Part shown: positions 36,644 to 46,242 of the stretch, piece by piece
Numbering within the stretch: the first letter of the stretch is position 1
Layout of the letters: every line of letters starts with the position of its first letter
Assembly: GCF_013608025.1 (NCBI RefSeq)
Contig: NZ_VDLV01000003.1
Location: forward strand, 124,001-188,000
Length of the DNA: 64,000 nt
DNA from: Pseudomonas brassicacearum subsp. neoaurantiaca
GTDB lineage: Bacteria > Pseudomonadota > Gammaproteobacteria > Pseudomonadales > Pseudomonadaceae
Direction of reading: 5' to 3'
The notes under the pieces: model-generated
The model's input: only the letters and a program-made list of their open reading frames with translations
What the model was told of the DNA's origin: nothing
Database searches by the model: none
Program-made: the position numbers and the translations under genes

Positions 36644-37582
36644 ATGACCGTTTCGTTCGCCCTCAAGGCCTCGGTGTTGCTGTTGTTCCTGTGCAGCACA
36701 CTTTATGTGCACTTGCGTGGCAAGGCGCGTTTGCCGGTGCTGCGCCAGTTCGTCAACCATTCGGCATTGTTCGCTCCCTATAACGCCCTGATGTACCTGT
36801 TTTCCGGCGTGCCTTCCAAGCCTTACCTCGATCGCAGCAAGTTCCCCGAGCTGGATGTGCTCAAGGAGAACTGGCAGGTGATCCGCGACGAAGCGATGCA
36901 CCTGTTCGACGAGGGCTACATTCGCGCCGCCGAGAAGAACAACGATGCTGGCTTTGGCTCGTTCTTCAAGAAAGGCTGGAAGCGCTTTTACCTCAAGTGG
37001 TACGACAAACCGCTGCCGTCAGCCGAGTTGCTGTGCCCCAGGACCGTCGAGCTGGTCAGCCAGATTCCCAACGTGCGAGGCGCGATGTTTGCCTTGTTGC
37101 CGGGGGGCAGCCACCTGAACCCCCATCGCGATCCATTCGCCGGGTCACTGCGTTATCACCTGGGGCTGTCCACGCCCAATTCCGATGATTGCCGGATCTT
37201 TGTCGACGGGCAGATTTACGCCTGGCGCGATGGTGAAGACGTCATGTTCGATGAAACCTATGTGCACTGGGTCAAGAACGAGACGCCACATACTCGAGTA
37301 ATTCTGTTTTGCGATGTCGAGCGGCCGTTGAGCAACCGGTTCATGACCCGACTCAACCGCGCCATCAGCGCCTTTCTCGGGCGCGCCACTGCGCCGCAAA
37401 ACCTCGACGACGAACGCGTCGGTGGTATTAACCAGGCTTATGCGTGGAGCAAGTCGTTCAGCGACGGCATAAGCGGCAAGGTCAAGCAATTCAAACGCAA
37501 GCATCCCAAGGCCTATCGGGTCATGCGTCCGGTGCTGGCTGTCGCTGTGTTGACGGCGCTGGGCTACTGGTTGTTTGTTTAA
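36644..37582 (+). CDS. lpxO: Aspartyl/asparaginyl beta-hydroxylase, lipid A hydroxylase LpxO-like
   Basis: 312 residues. It has an N-terminal membrane anchor (ALKASVLLLFLCSTLYVHL) and a C-terminal hydrophobic segment (VLAVAVLTALGYWLFV). The Fe(II)/2-oxoglutarate core has PGGSHLNPHRDPFAGSLRYHLGL (His, Asp) and YVHWVKNETPHTRVILFCDVERP (second His and Arg). LpxO adds a 2-hydroxyl to a lipid A acyl chain on the cytoplasmic side. AAGGAG precedes the ATG. eptA in this window also modifies lipid A. Confidence 0.88.
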   Translation: MTVSFALKASVLLLFLCSTLYVHLRGKARLPVLRQFVNHSALFAPYNALMYLFSGVPSKPYLDRSKFPELDVLKENWQVIRDEAMHLFDEGYIRAAEKNNDAGFGSFFKKGWKRFYLKWYDKPLPSAELLCPRTVELVSQIPNVRGAMFALLPGGSHLNPHRDPFAGSLRYHLGLSTPNSDDCRIFVDGQIYAWRDGEDVMFDETYVHWVKNETPHTRVILFCDVERPLSNRFMTRLNRAISAFLGRATAPQNLDDERVGGINQAYAWSKSFSDGISGKVKQFKRKHPKAYRVMRPVLAVAVLTALGYWLFV

Positions 37583-37656
37583 ATATTGCGTTACACATCG
37601 AGCACTGGTTATAGTCGGCGCTCGGTTTTCGGACCCATCCTCCAAGAGATCGGCTC

Positions 37657-37821
37657 ATGCCTGCATTCCCTTTCACCGCGGTTGTGGTTCCAGCGTTCAA
37701 CGCTGGCGTCGTGCCGTGCGGGAATCGGTCGCCTGAGCAGATCGGTCAATACCCTCCACCTGTCAGTCGCTCTCCGGTATACGCCTGCGTATCACCGCCG
37801 GGTGTTGGTGTTCGGGGCTGA
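37657..37821 (+). CDS. Possible short peptide upstream of EamA transporter
   Basis: A 54-codon frame beginning MPAFPFTAVVVPAFNAGVVP and ending SPPGVGVRG, in the 336-base gap between lpxO and an EamA exporter gene. Composition is rich in Pro and Val. There is no strong Shine-Dalgarno (AAGAG lies 10 bases before the ATG). A hairpin CGGCAAC-G-GTTGCCG follows at 37823-37837. It might be a leader peptide for the exporter or a chance frame; I do not recognise it. Confidence 0.3.
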   Translation: MPAFPFTAVVVPAFNAGVVPCGNRSPEQIGQYPPPVSRSPVYACVSPPGVGVRG

Positions 37822-37918
37822 TCGGCAACGGTTGCCGTTCCCTGTGCCCGCCTGAAAAAAAACGACTGGATTTCAGCTTCGGCTGAGTTGGCTTCTTGCC
37901 TGACTACAGGTGGTATTC

Positions 37919-38782
37919 ATGTTTTCCCTTTCCAAAAACGCCTTATTGGCGGCGGCTTCCACGAGCCTGTTCGTTCTGCTGTGGAGCAGCGGGGCGATCT
38001 TTTCCAAACTGGGCCTCGCCCACGCGTCCCCCTTCGCCTTCCTGCTGATCCGTTTTGCTATCGCACTGTGTGCGTTGGTGCTGTTGGTACCCATGTTGAA
38101 GTTCAAGTTGCCCAGCGCCGGCAAGCCAATGTGGTACGCGGCGGCGACTGGCCTGGTGTTGTTGGGCGCCTACCAGATTTTTTATCTGCTGGCGCTGCAA
38201 CTGAACGTGACCCCCGGCGTGATGGCCACGCTGATGGGCGTGCAGCCGATCCTTACCGTGGTGCTCATGGAACGCCAGCGTTCCTGGCAGCGGATGTTCG
38301 GCCTGGCGCTGGGGTTGGTGGGCTTGATCATGGTGGTTTACCAAGGCATCGGCCTCGCCGGTATGTCCCTGGCGGGCATGCTGTGCGGGTTGTTGGCGCT
38401 GGTGAGCATGACGGCGGGGTCCATCATGCAGAAGCGCATCACCGATAATCCGCTGGGCACGCTGCCGGTGCAGTACCTGGCCGGGCTCGTGTTGTGCGCG
38501 GTGTTCGTTCCGTTCCAACCGTTCTACTTCGAGCACAGCGCGGGTTTCATCGTGCCGGTGCTGTGGATGGGGCTGGTGGTGTCGGTGTTGGCGACGCTGT
38601 TGCTGTACCGGCTGATTGCCCGCGGCAACCTAGTCAACGTCACCAGTCTTTTCTACCTGGTGCCGGCGGTGACGGCGATCATGGACTACCTGGTGTTCGG
38701 CAACCGGTTGGCGTTGTTGAGCTTGCTGGGGATGGCGCTGATCATTGTTGGGTTGGTGTTTGTGTTTCGTAAGAGCCGCTAG
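37919..38782 (+). CDS. DMT-family transporter (EamA domains)
   Basis: 287 residues from ATG 37919, with CAGGTGG upstream. Ten membrane helices arranged as two EamA repeats are clear: FVLLWSSGAIFSKLGLAHASPFAFLLIRFAI starts repeat one, GMSLAGMLCGLLALVSMTAGSIMQKR repeat two. Members export amino acids or other metabolites. The substrate is unknown. Confidence 0.9.
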   Translation: MFSLSKNALLAAASTSLFVLLWSSGAIFSKLGLAHASPFAFLLIRFAIALCALVLLVPMLKFKLPSAGKPMWYAAATGLVLLGAYQIFYLLALQLNVTPGVMATLMGVQPILTVVLMERQRSWQRMFGLALGLVGLIMVVYQGIGLAGMSLAGMLCGLLALVSMTAGSIMQKRITDNPLGTLPVQYLAGLVLCAVFVPFQPFYFEHSAGFIVPVLWMGLVVSVLATLLLYRLIARGNLVNVTSLFYLVPAVTAIMDYLVFGNRLALLSLLGMALIIVGLVFVFRKSR

Positions 38783-38795
38783 CTAACCGCTGGCA

Positions 38796-38890
38796 GCACC
38801 ATCGCTTTCGCGAGCACCATCGCTTTCGCGAGCAGGCTCGCTCCCACAGGTTACGCGCAATCCTGTGGGAGCGAGCCCGCTCGCGAAGCT
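38796..38890. repeat. REPIN, family B variant, with an 18-bp tandem duplication
   Basis: The left edge has two direct copies of GCACCATCGCTTTCGCGA (38796-38813, 38814-38831). They run into the left REP arm GCTCGCTCCCACAGG, and an inverted arm CCTGTGGGAGCGAGC ends near 38890. The apex uses GAGCAGGCTCGC instead of GAGCAAGCTCGC, a B subtype. Confidence 0.85.
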
Positions 38891-38909
38891 TTTCGGCCAT
38901 CCCAATGAA

Positions 38910-39800
38910 CTACCGGCTAGACACCCCAGGCTTCAACACCAACCACAACGCCGCCGCAATCAACACCCCGCCATACACATGCGCCATGCCCAACGGCTCA
39001 TCCAGCAACAACGCGCCCCACAACACGCCGAACGGCGGAATCAGAAAGGTCGTGGTCATGGACTTGACCGGGCCGATGGAGCTCAGCAGCCGGAAATAAA
39101 GAATGTAGGCCAGCGCCGTACACACCAGGCCCAGGCCCAGCAGCGACAGCCAGACGCTCCAGCCACCCCAACTGGCCGGCGGGTGGGTGATCACGCTGTA
39201 GCCAAACAGCGGCAGCAGGAAGAGCGTGGCGCCGAACATGCTGCCCAGCGCGGACAGGCGACTGTCCAGCCCGCCTTGGTGATCGAGCCAGCGCCGGGTG
39301 AGGAAACCGGCAAAGCCGTAGCAGGTGGTTGCGAGCAGGCAGGCGAGGGCGCCCATCAATAGTTGCATGTCGAAGGCCACCGGGCCGGCGCGGGTGAGGA
39401 TCGCGACGCCCATCAGGCCGAGAAAGACCCCGCTGACCTTCGCCGCCGTGAGTGGCTCACGGAAAAACAATCCACCGATCAGCACGCCCATCAGCGGTGT
39501 CGTCGCGTTGAAGATCGCCGAATAACCGGCTGGCAATACTTGCGCTGCCAGGGAGTAGAACGTCGCCGGAATGCCCGAGTTGATCAAGCCCAGTACCATC
39601 ACGGCTTTCAGCTTGCCGCGAAAATTCCAGTCGACGCGCATCAGCGCGAGAATGACCAGCAGACCGACAAAGGCGATGGAAACGCGGAAGAAGGCCGTAG
39701 GAATCGTGCCAATGACCGGGGCGATGATGCGCATGAACAAAAAGCTCGCGCCCCAGATGGCGGCCAGTGACAGCAAACGCAGGATATCGACGAGGTTCAC
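38910..39800 (-). CDS. DMT-family transporter (EamA domains)
   Basis: 296 residues from a GTG with AAGGAC upstream; longer frames upstream lack a site. Ten membrane helices form two EamA repeats: LAAIWGASFLFMRIIAPVIGTIPTAFFRV in the first and LACLLATTCYGFAGFLTRRWL in the second. It points towards the first EamA gene, 19 bases from the REPIN between them. The substrate is unknown. Confidence 0.88.
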   Translation of the reverse strand: MNLVDILRLLSLAAIWGASFLFMRIIAPVIGTIPTAFFRVSIAFVGLLVILALMRVDWNFRGKLKAVMVLGLINSGIPATFYSLAAQVLPAGYSAIFNATTPLMGVLIGGLFFREPLTAAKVSGVFLGLMGVAILTRAGPVAFDMQLLMGALACLLATTCYGFAGFLTRRWLDHQGGLDSRLSALGSMFGATLFLLPLFGYSVITHPPASWGGWSVWLSLLGLGLVCTALAYILYFRLLSSIGPVKSMTTTFLIPPFGVLWGALLLDEPLGMAHVYGGVLIAAALWLVLKPGVSSR

Positions 39801-39930
39801 GAATGTGTCCTTCCTTGATCGGGCCGCAAGTGTCGCCCCGCCAAACACCGATGGCAATGGTTGCGTTGCCGAGGGATTGGCCTCTAAGCTCAGTCGCCAA
39901 TAACAAGCATGACCCGCCGAGGTTTACCCT

Positions 39931-41652
39931 ATGCCGCAGCCATGGCCCGCCACCGATATCGCCCGTTCGATCCTCGACGGCTTCGACGATTATCGCGAGC
40001 ATTTCCGGCAGATCACCGATGGCGCCCGCGCCCGGTTCGAGCAGGCCCAATGGCTGGAGGCGCAGGCGGCGTCGGCGGCGCGGATCAATCTGTATGAAGA
40101 AAAAGTCTTCGAGACCGTCGCCAAGTTGCGCAACGCCTTCGCAACCGAAGCCTTGATGGATGTCGGATGCTGGCCACTGGTAAAAAGCGCCTATATCAGC
40201 CTGATCGACCTGCGCTTTGACGATGAGTTGTCGGAGACCTGGTACAACTCGATCTTTTGCGGCCTGTTCAGTCATGACCTGATCAGCGACGGCACCATGT
40301 TCATCCACACGACCCGGCCGAGCCTGCGTCGTGCCCGCGCGGCCCAGACCCGTACCTATAAGCCCGAAGGGCAACTGGACAAGATGCTCGCGGCGATTTT
40401 CGCCGATTATCGCTTCAGCGAGGATTACGCCGACCTGCCGGGTGACCTGCAACGCCTCGAAAGCCAACTGCGCGAGAACCTGCCGGACTGGGTCTGCAAG
40501 GATCCGGAACTGACGGTCGAGCTGTTTTCCTCGGTGCTCTATCGCAATAAGGGCGCTTACCTGGTGGGCCGCATCTACACCCGCGACGACCAATGGCCGC
40601 TGGTGATCCCGCTGCTGCACCGCGAAGGTCGCGGTATCCAGATCGACGCGCTGATCACGGACGAGGCGCAGGTGTCGATCATTTTCTCGTTCACTCGCTC
40701 GTATTTCATGGTCGACGTGCCGGTGCCGGCGGAATTCATCGGCTTTCTCAAGCGCATCCTGCCGGGCAAGCACATCGCCGAGCTGTACACGTCGATTGGC
40801 TTCTACAAGCACGGCAAATCCGAGTTTTACCGGGCACTGATCAACCACCTGGCGAACACCGACGACCAGTTCATCATGGCGCCGGGCGTGCGCGGCATGG
40901 TCATGAGTGTGTTTACCCTGCCGGGCTTCAACACCGTGTTCAAGATCATCAAGGACCGTTTCTCGCCGTCGAAAAACGTCGATCGGGCCACGGTGATCGA
41001 AAAGTACCGACTGGTGAAAAGCGTCGACCGGGTCGGGCGCATGGCCGATACGCAGGAGTTCGCCGACTTCCGCTTCCCCCTGGGCAAATTCGAGCCGGCC
41101 TGCCTGGAAGAGTTGCTCGAGGTGGCGCCGTCCACGGTGTCGGTGGAGGGCGACACGGTGTTGATTCGCCACTGCTGGACCGAACGCCGGATGACGCCCC
41201 TGAACCTCTATCTGGAAAATGCCAATGAAGCCCAGGTGCGCGAGGCGCTGGAAGATTATGGCCTGGCGATCAAGCAACTGGCGGCGGCCAATATCTTCCC
41301 CGGCGACATGCTGCTCAAGAACTTCGGCGTGACCCGCCACGGCCGCGTGGTGTTCTACGACTACGATGAAATCTGCTTCCTCACCGAAGCCAACTTCCGC
41401 CACATTCCCCAGCCGCGTACACCGGAAGACGAGATGGCCTCCGAGCCCTGGTATTCCATCGGCCCGCTGGACGTCTTCCCGGAAGAATTCCCACCATTCC
41501 TGTTCGCCGACGCCGGGCAGCGCAAGCTGTTCGACCAATTGCATGGCGAGCTGTACAACGCCGACTACTGGAAAAGCCTGCAAGAGGCGATTCGGGCGGG
41601 GAAGGTGATCGACGTGTTCCCGTATCGGCGCAAAGACCTGGACAACGAGTAA
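39931..41652 (+). CDS. aceK: Isocitrate dehydrogenase kinase/phosphatase
   Basis: 573 residues, the normal AceK length. The protein phosphorylates and dephosphorylates isocitrate dehydrogenase to direct carbon into the glyoxylate shunt. The N-terminal regulatory half has [30 protein letters not shown], and the kinase-like C-terminal half contains [28 protein letters not shown] (catalytic loop and DYDE metal site). It is a single gene, separate from aceA/aceB as usual in Pseudomonas. Confidence 0.96.
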   Translation: MPQPWPATDIARSILDGFDDYREHFRQITDGARARFEQAQWLEAQAASAARINLYEEKVFETVAKLRNAFATEALMDVGCWPLVKSAYISLIDLRFDDELSETWYNSIFCGLFSHDLISDGTMFIHTTRPSLRRARAAQTRTYKPEGQLDKMLAAIFADYRFSEDYADLPGDLQRLESQLRENLPDWVCKDPELTVELFSSVLYRNKGAYLVGRIYTRDDQWPLVIPLLHREGRGIQIDALITDEAQVSIIFSFTRSYFMVDVPVPAEFIGFLKRILPGKHIAELYTSIGFYKHGKSEFYRALINHLANTDDQFIMAPGVRGMVMSVFTLPGFNTVFKIIKDRFSPSKNVDRATVIEKYRLVKSVDRVGRMADTQEFADFRFPLGKFEPACLEELLEVAPSTVSVEGDTVLIRHCWTERRMTPLNLYLENANEAQVREALEDYGLAIKQLAAANIFPGDMLLKNFGVTRHGRVVFYDYDEICFLTEANFRHIPQPRTPEDEMASEPWYSIGPLDVFPEEFPPFLFADAGQRKLFDQLHGELYNADYWKSLQEAIRAGKVIDVFPYRRKDLDNE

Positions 41653-41698
41653 CCGTGCCGGTTGAACGAAGTCCCTGTGGCTTGTGGCTTGTGGCTTT

Positions 41699-41792
41699 TG
41701 TGGCGAGGGAGCTTGCTCCCGCTGGGCTGCGAAGCGGCCCCAGGATTTAGCGGCTGCTGCGCAACCGAGCGGGAGCAAGCTCCCGCGCCACA
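41699..41792. repeat. REPIN, family A
   Basis: Inverted pair of family A copies. It is preceded by three tandem TGTGGCT units (41676-41697) that resemble the REP edge. It is the first of two REPINs in the 341-base aceK-hrpA gap. Confidence 0.86.
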
Positions 41793-41814
41793 AAAGCAGC
41801 CTTGACGCGAATCC

Positions 41815-41908
41815 CCTGTGGGAGCGAGCTTGCTCGCGATAGCGGTGGATCAACCAGCATGAATGTCGACTGACACACCGCCATCGCGAGCAAGCTCGCT
41901 CCCACAAG
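41815..41908. repeat. REPIN, family B
   Basis: Inverted pair of family B copies 23 bases after a family A pair, so the two families sit side by side between aceK and hrpA. Confidence 0.88.
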
Positions 41909-41993
41909 GTGTGGCTGTTTGTGTGCTCGGCGCAATAGCCGCAAATCTGCGACAATCGCCCCCTTGCTCAAACCGACGACCCTTGCGTACCTG

Positions 41994-44900
41994 ATGACTG
42001 ACCAAGCCCCCGCAATCGACAAACTGCTGAAAAACCTCGATCACGCCATGCTCGCCGACCGTCACCGGTTGCGGCGGCAGCTGCTCGAGCTGCGCAAGAA
42101 ACCCGACGAAGCCAAGCTGGCCCAGTGGGTGGCGCGCATGCAGGCGTCGTGCGACCAGGTGCTGGCGCGCAAGGCGAGCGTGCCGTCGATTCGCTACGAC
42201 GACAACTTGCCGATCGCCGCCAAGCGCGACGAAATCAAGGAGGCGCTGCTCAAGCATCAGGTGCTGATCATCGCCGGCGAAACCGGCTCGGGCAAAACCA
42301 CTCAGTTGCCAAAGATCTGCCTGGAAATCGGCCGGGGCCAGCATGGCTTGATCGGCCACACCCAGCCACGCCGCATCGCCGCCCGCAGTGTCGCAAGTCG
42401 CGTCGCCGAAGAACTGGCCACGCCGTTGGGGGCGCTGGTGGGTTATCAGGTGCGGTTCGAGGACCAGAGCGACGCCAACACCCTGATCAAACTGATGACC
42501 GACGGCATCCTGCTGGCCGAAACCCAGAACGACCGCTACCTCGAGCGCTACGACACGATCATCGTCGACGAAGCCCACGAACGCAGCCTGAACATCGACT
42601 TTTTGCTCGGCTACCTCAAGACCCTGCTGCCGCGTCGCCCCGACCTGAAGGTCATCATTACGTCGGCGACCATCGACCTGGAGCGTTTCTCCAAGCACTT
42701 CGATGACGCGCCCATCGTCGAGGTCTCGGGCCGCACGTTCCCGGTGGAAACCTGGTATCGCCCGCTGACCCTGGAGCAGGACGAAGAGGGCAACCGGGTC
42801 GAGGACGACTTGACCGTCGACCAGGCGATCCTCGCCACCCTCGACGAAATCGCCGCCTACGAGCGCAGCGAACGGCGCAGTCCCGGCGATGTGCTGGTGT
42901 TCCTGCCGGGTGAGCGGGAGATTCGCGACGCCGCGGAGATGCTGCGCAAGGCCCAACTCAAGCACACCGAAATCCTGCCGCTGTATGCGCGCCTGTCGCC
43001 GGCCGAACAACAGCGCATTTTCCAGTCCCACCCGGGCCGTCGCGTGGTGCTGGCGACCAACGTCGCCGAGACCTCGCTCACCGTACCGGGCATCCGCTAC
43101 GTGATTGACAGCGGCACCGCGCGCATCAGCCGCTACAGCTATCGCGCCAAGGTCCAGCGCCTGCCTATCGAAGCCATTTCCCAGGCCAGCGCCAACCAGC
43201 GCAAGGGCCGCTGTGGGCGGGTCGAGCCGGGGATTTGCGTGCGCCTGTACAGCGAAGAAGATTTTCTCGCGCGCCCCGAATTCACCGATCCAGAGATTTT
43301 GCGCACCAACCTGGCGGCGGTGATCCTGCAAATGCTGCACCTGCGCCTCGGCGAGATCACCGATTTTCCGTTCATCGAGCCGCCGGACGGCAAGGCCATC
43401 AGCGACGGTTTCAACCTGCTGCAAGAACTCTCGGCGGTGGACCGCAACAGCCAGCTGACGCCGTTGGGGCGGCAATTGGCGCGCCTGCCGGTGGACCCGC
43501 GCATGGGCCGCATGTTGTTGGAAGCGGCGAAGCTGGGCAGTTTGCAGGAAGTGCTGATCGTCGCCAGCGCCATGTCGATCCAGGACCCGCGCGAGCGCCC
43601 GCCGGAACGGCAACAGGCCGCCGACCAGGCCCACGCCCAATGGAAGGACGCGGATTCGGACTTTGCCGGGCTGGTCAATCTGTGGCGCGGTTTTGAAGAG
43701 CAGCGCCAGGCCCTGACCGCCAGCCCGCTGCGCAACTGGTGCCGCAAGAACTTCCTGAATTATTTGCGCCTGCGCGAATGGCGCGATTCCCATCGCCAGT
43801 TGAGCCTGATCTGCCGCGACATGCAGCTGAGCCTCAACAAGGATCCGGCCGACTACCCGAAACTGCACAAGGCCGTACTGTCGGGCCTGTTGAGCCAGAT
43901 CGGCCAGAAAACCGAAGACGGCGACTACCTCGGCGCTCGCCAGCGACGCTTTTGGGTCCACCCCTCGTCGGGCCTGGGCAAGAAACGTCCGCAGTGGCTG
44001 ATGACCGCCGAGCTGGTGGAAACCACCAAGTTGTACGCACGCATGGTAGCGAAGATCGAGCCGGACTGGATCGAACCGCTGGCCGGGCACCTGATCAAGA
44101 AAAACCACTTCGAACCTCATTGGGAGAAGAAGCGCGGGCAAGTGGTGGCCTATGAGCAGATCACTCTGTTCGGGCTGATTGTGGTCGGTCGCCGACCGGT
44201 GCATTACGGGCCGGTGGATCCGGTGGTGTCCCGTGAGTTGTTCATCCGCGAGGCACTGGTGCGCGGTGAGATCCAGTCCAAGGCCAAGTGCCTGAGCGCC
44301 AACACCCGGTTGCTGGAACAGCTCGACGAGCTCGAAGCCAAGGCTCGTCGCCGCGACATCCTGGCGGACGAGGAAACCCTGTTCGCCTTCTACGATGCGC
44401 GCCTGCCCGCCGAAATCCACCAGACCGCGACGTTCGACAGCTGGTACCGGATCAACAGCCAGAAAGACCCGCAACTGTTGATCATGCGCGAAGAAGACGT
44501 GCTGGCCCGCGAGGCCAGCGAGGTGACGGCCAACCAGTACCCCGACACTTTGCGCGTCGGCGACCTGACCTTGCCGTTGAGCTATCACTTCGAGCCCAAC
44601 CACCCGCGCGATGGTGTGACCTTGCGGGTACCGGCGCCACTGCTGCCGATGCTACCGCCGGAGCGCCTGGACTGGCTGGTGCCGGGGATGATCGAAGCCA
44701 AGTGCATCGCCCTGGTGCGCAACTTGCCCAAGGCCTTGCGCAAGAACTTCGTGCCGGTGCCGGATTTCGTCAAGGCGGCGCTGCAGCGCATCACGTTTGC
44801 CGAGGGCTCGTTGCCACAATCGTTGGGGCGTGAGTTGCTGCGCATGACGGGCGCGCGGGTCAGCGATGAAGCCTGGGCCGAAGCGGCGCAGCAGGTGGAC

Positions 44901-45905
44901 AGCCATTTGCGCATGAACCTGGAAATCGTTGACGGCCAGGGCAAGTTCCTCGGCGAGGGACGCGACCTGGCCGAACTGACGGCGCGGTTTGCCGAAGCCA
45001 GCCAGGCGGCGTTGGCCGTGCCGCAAACGGCGAAGAGCCAGGCGCCGGTGGAGGCAAAAGTCTTCGCGCCGGTTGCGGAAAAAACCCAGCAGAAGATCGC
45101 CGGGCTGTCGATGACGGTCTACCCGGCGTTGGTGGAAGAGGGCGGCGTGGTCAAGGAAGGGCGCTTCCCGACCCCGGCCGAAGCCGAGTTCCAGCATCGT
45201 CGAGCCTTGCAGCGTCTGCTCATGCAGCAACTCGCCGAAACGGCGAAATTCCTCCGTGGCAAGCTGCCGGGGTTGACGGAGTTGGGCCTGCTCTATCGCG
45301 ATCTGGGACGCGTCGACGGTCTGGTGGAAGACATCCTGCTGGCCAGCCTCGACAGCTGCATCCTCGAAGGCGAGCCGAGCCTGCCCCGTGACGGCGCCGC
45401 GCTGGCAGCCCTAGCCGAACGCAAGCGCGGCGGCTGGACCGAGCACGCCGAACGCCTGGCGAAGTTGACCCTGGACATCCTCAAGCTCTGGCACGGCCTG
45501 CAAAAACGCTTCAAGGGCAAGATCGACCTGGCCCAGGCCGTGGCCCTGAATGACATCAAGCAGCAGCTTAGCCATCTGGTGTACCCGGGCTTCGTGCGGG
45601 AAACCCCGCACCAGTGGCTCAAGGAACTGCCGCGCTACCTCAAGGCTATCGAGCAACGCTTCGAGAAGCTGGGCAGCCAGGTACAGAAGGACCGGGTCTG
45701 GAGCGGCGAACTCTCAAACCTTTGGGCTCAATACCAGGCCCGCGCCAGCAAACACGCCCAGGAAGGCAAGCGCGACCCGCAATTGGAGCTGTACCGCTGG
45801 TGGCTGGAGGAATACCGCGTGTCGCTGTTTGCCCAGCAGCTGGGCACCAAGGTGCCGATTTCCGACAAGCGCCTGGGCAAGCAGTGGGGGTTGGTGGAGG
45901 GGTGA
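41994..45905 (+). CDS. hrpA: ATP-dependent RNA helicase HrpA
   Basis: 1303 residues from ATG 41994. DEAH-box helicase core: Walker A AGETGSGKTTQLPK (about 94), VDEAHERSLNIDFLLG (DEAH, about 192), TSATID (motif III), and the C-terminal helicase half with GRRVVLATNVAETSLTVPGI and QRKGRCGRVEPG (motif VI). The helicase-associated and OB-fold-like regions follow, then the long DUF3418 C-terminus. HrpA resolves stalled or colliding ribosomes on mRNA in E. coli. It is a single gene. Confidence 0.96.
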   Translation: MTDQAPAIDKLLKNLDHAMLADRHRLRRQLLELRKKPDEAKLAQWVARMQASCDQVLARKASVPSIRYDDNLPIAAKRDEIKEALLKHQVLIIAGETGSGKTTQLPKICLEIGRGQHGLIGHTQPRRIAARSVASRVAEELATPLGALVGYQVRFEDQSDANTLIKLMTDGILLAETQNDRYLERYDTIIVDEAHERSLNIDFLLGYLKTLLPRRPDLKVIITSATIDLERFSKHFDDAPIVEVSGRTFPVETWYRPLTLEQDEEGNRVEDDLTVDQAILATLDEIAAYERSERRSPGDVLVFLPGEREIRDAAEMLRKAQLKHTEILPLYARLSPAEQQRIFQSHPGRRVVLATNVAETSLTVPGIRYVIDSGTARISRYSYRAKVQRLPIEAISQASANQRKGRCGRVEPGICVRLYSEEDFLARPEFTDPEILRTNLAAVILQMLHLRLGEITDFPFIEPPDGKAISDGFNLLQELSAVDRNSQLTPLGRQLARLPVDPRMGRMLLEAAKLGSLQEVLIVASAMSIQDPRERPPERQQAADQAHAQWKDADSDFAGLVNLWRGFEEQRQALTASPLRNWCRKNFLNYLRLREWRDSHRQLSLICRDMQLSLNKDPADYPKLHKAVLSGLLSQIGQKTEDGDYLGARQRRFWVHPSSGLGKKRPQWLMTAELVETTKLYARMVAKIEPDWIEPLAGHLIKKNHFEPHWEKKRGQVVAYEQITLFGLIVVGRRPVHYGPVDPVVSRELFIREALVRGEIQSKAKCLSANTRLLEQLDELEAKARRRDILADEETLFAFYDARLPAEIHQTATFDSWYRINSQKDPQLLIMREEDVLAREASEVTANQYPDTLRVGDLTLPLSYHFEPNHPRDGVTLRVPAPLLPMLPPERLDWLVPGMIEAKCIALVRNLPKALRKNFVPVPDFVKAALQRITFAEGSLPQSLGRELLRMTGARVSDEAWAEAAQQVDSHLRMNLEIVDGQGKFLGEGRDLAELTARFAEASQAALAVPQTAKSQAPVEAKVFAPVAEKTQQKIAGLSMTVYPALVEEGGVVKEGRFPTPAEAEFQHRRALQRLLMQQLAETAKFLRGKLPGLTELGLLYRDLGRVDGLVEDILLASLDSCILEGEPSLPRDGAALAALAERKRGGWTEHAERLAKLTLDILKLWHGLQKRFKGKIDLAQAVALNDIKQQLSHLVYPGFVRETPHQWLKELPRYLKAIEQRFEKLGSQVQKDRVWSGELSNLWAQYQARASKHAQEGKRDPQLELYRWWLEEYRVSLFAQQLGTKVPISDKRLGKQWGLVEG

Positions 45906-45933
45906 TCACACCAACCCGACAACCCTCCAGGAC

Positions 45934-46027
45934 CCTGTGGGAGCGAGCTTGCTCGCGATAGCAATGGTCCAGCCAGCAATCATGTTGACGGATACGCCGC
46001 CATCGCGAGCAAGCTCGCTCCCACAGG
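45934..46027. repeat. REPIN, family B
   Basis: Inverted pair of family B copies 29 bases after hrpA. Confidence 0.9.
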
Positions 46028-46057
46028 GAAGGCGTTGTAGCGAATGGAACATGGGCC

Positions 46058-46071
46058 AAACGCCAGCGTTT
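46058..46071. promoter_or_regulatory. Inverted repeat upstream of KAS III gene
   Basis: AAACGC-CA-GCGTTT, a perfect 6-bp inverted repeat 171 bases before the ATG. Its layout is reminiscent of TetR-type fatty acid regulator sites such as PsrA, but the match is loose. Confidence 0.35.
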
Positions 46072-46242
46072 ATGGCAAACTTCGCGGCTATAAATGCCGG
46101 TCCCGTGGTTTTGCGCTTCAATGTCACGGGCGGATCGGAATAAAGCGATGCCAGGGCTGCTTCCCCCGGATGGGAAAAGTCCCTTTGTGTGTTGGTACGT
46201 CGGTGCCAATATTTTCTGCCTGAACAGATCAGAGACACGACC

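Noticed and set aside
39457..41955. 832-codon open frame on the minus strand over aceK and the EamA gene
   Set aside because: It is antisense to well-supported aceK, has no ribosome site, and its composition is that of a high-GC shadow frame.
41850..44603. 917-codon open frame antisense to hrpA
   Set aside because: hrpA has all helicase motifs in the opposite frame; the antisense frame has no domain and begins inside a REPIN.
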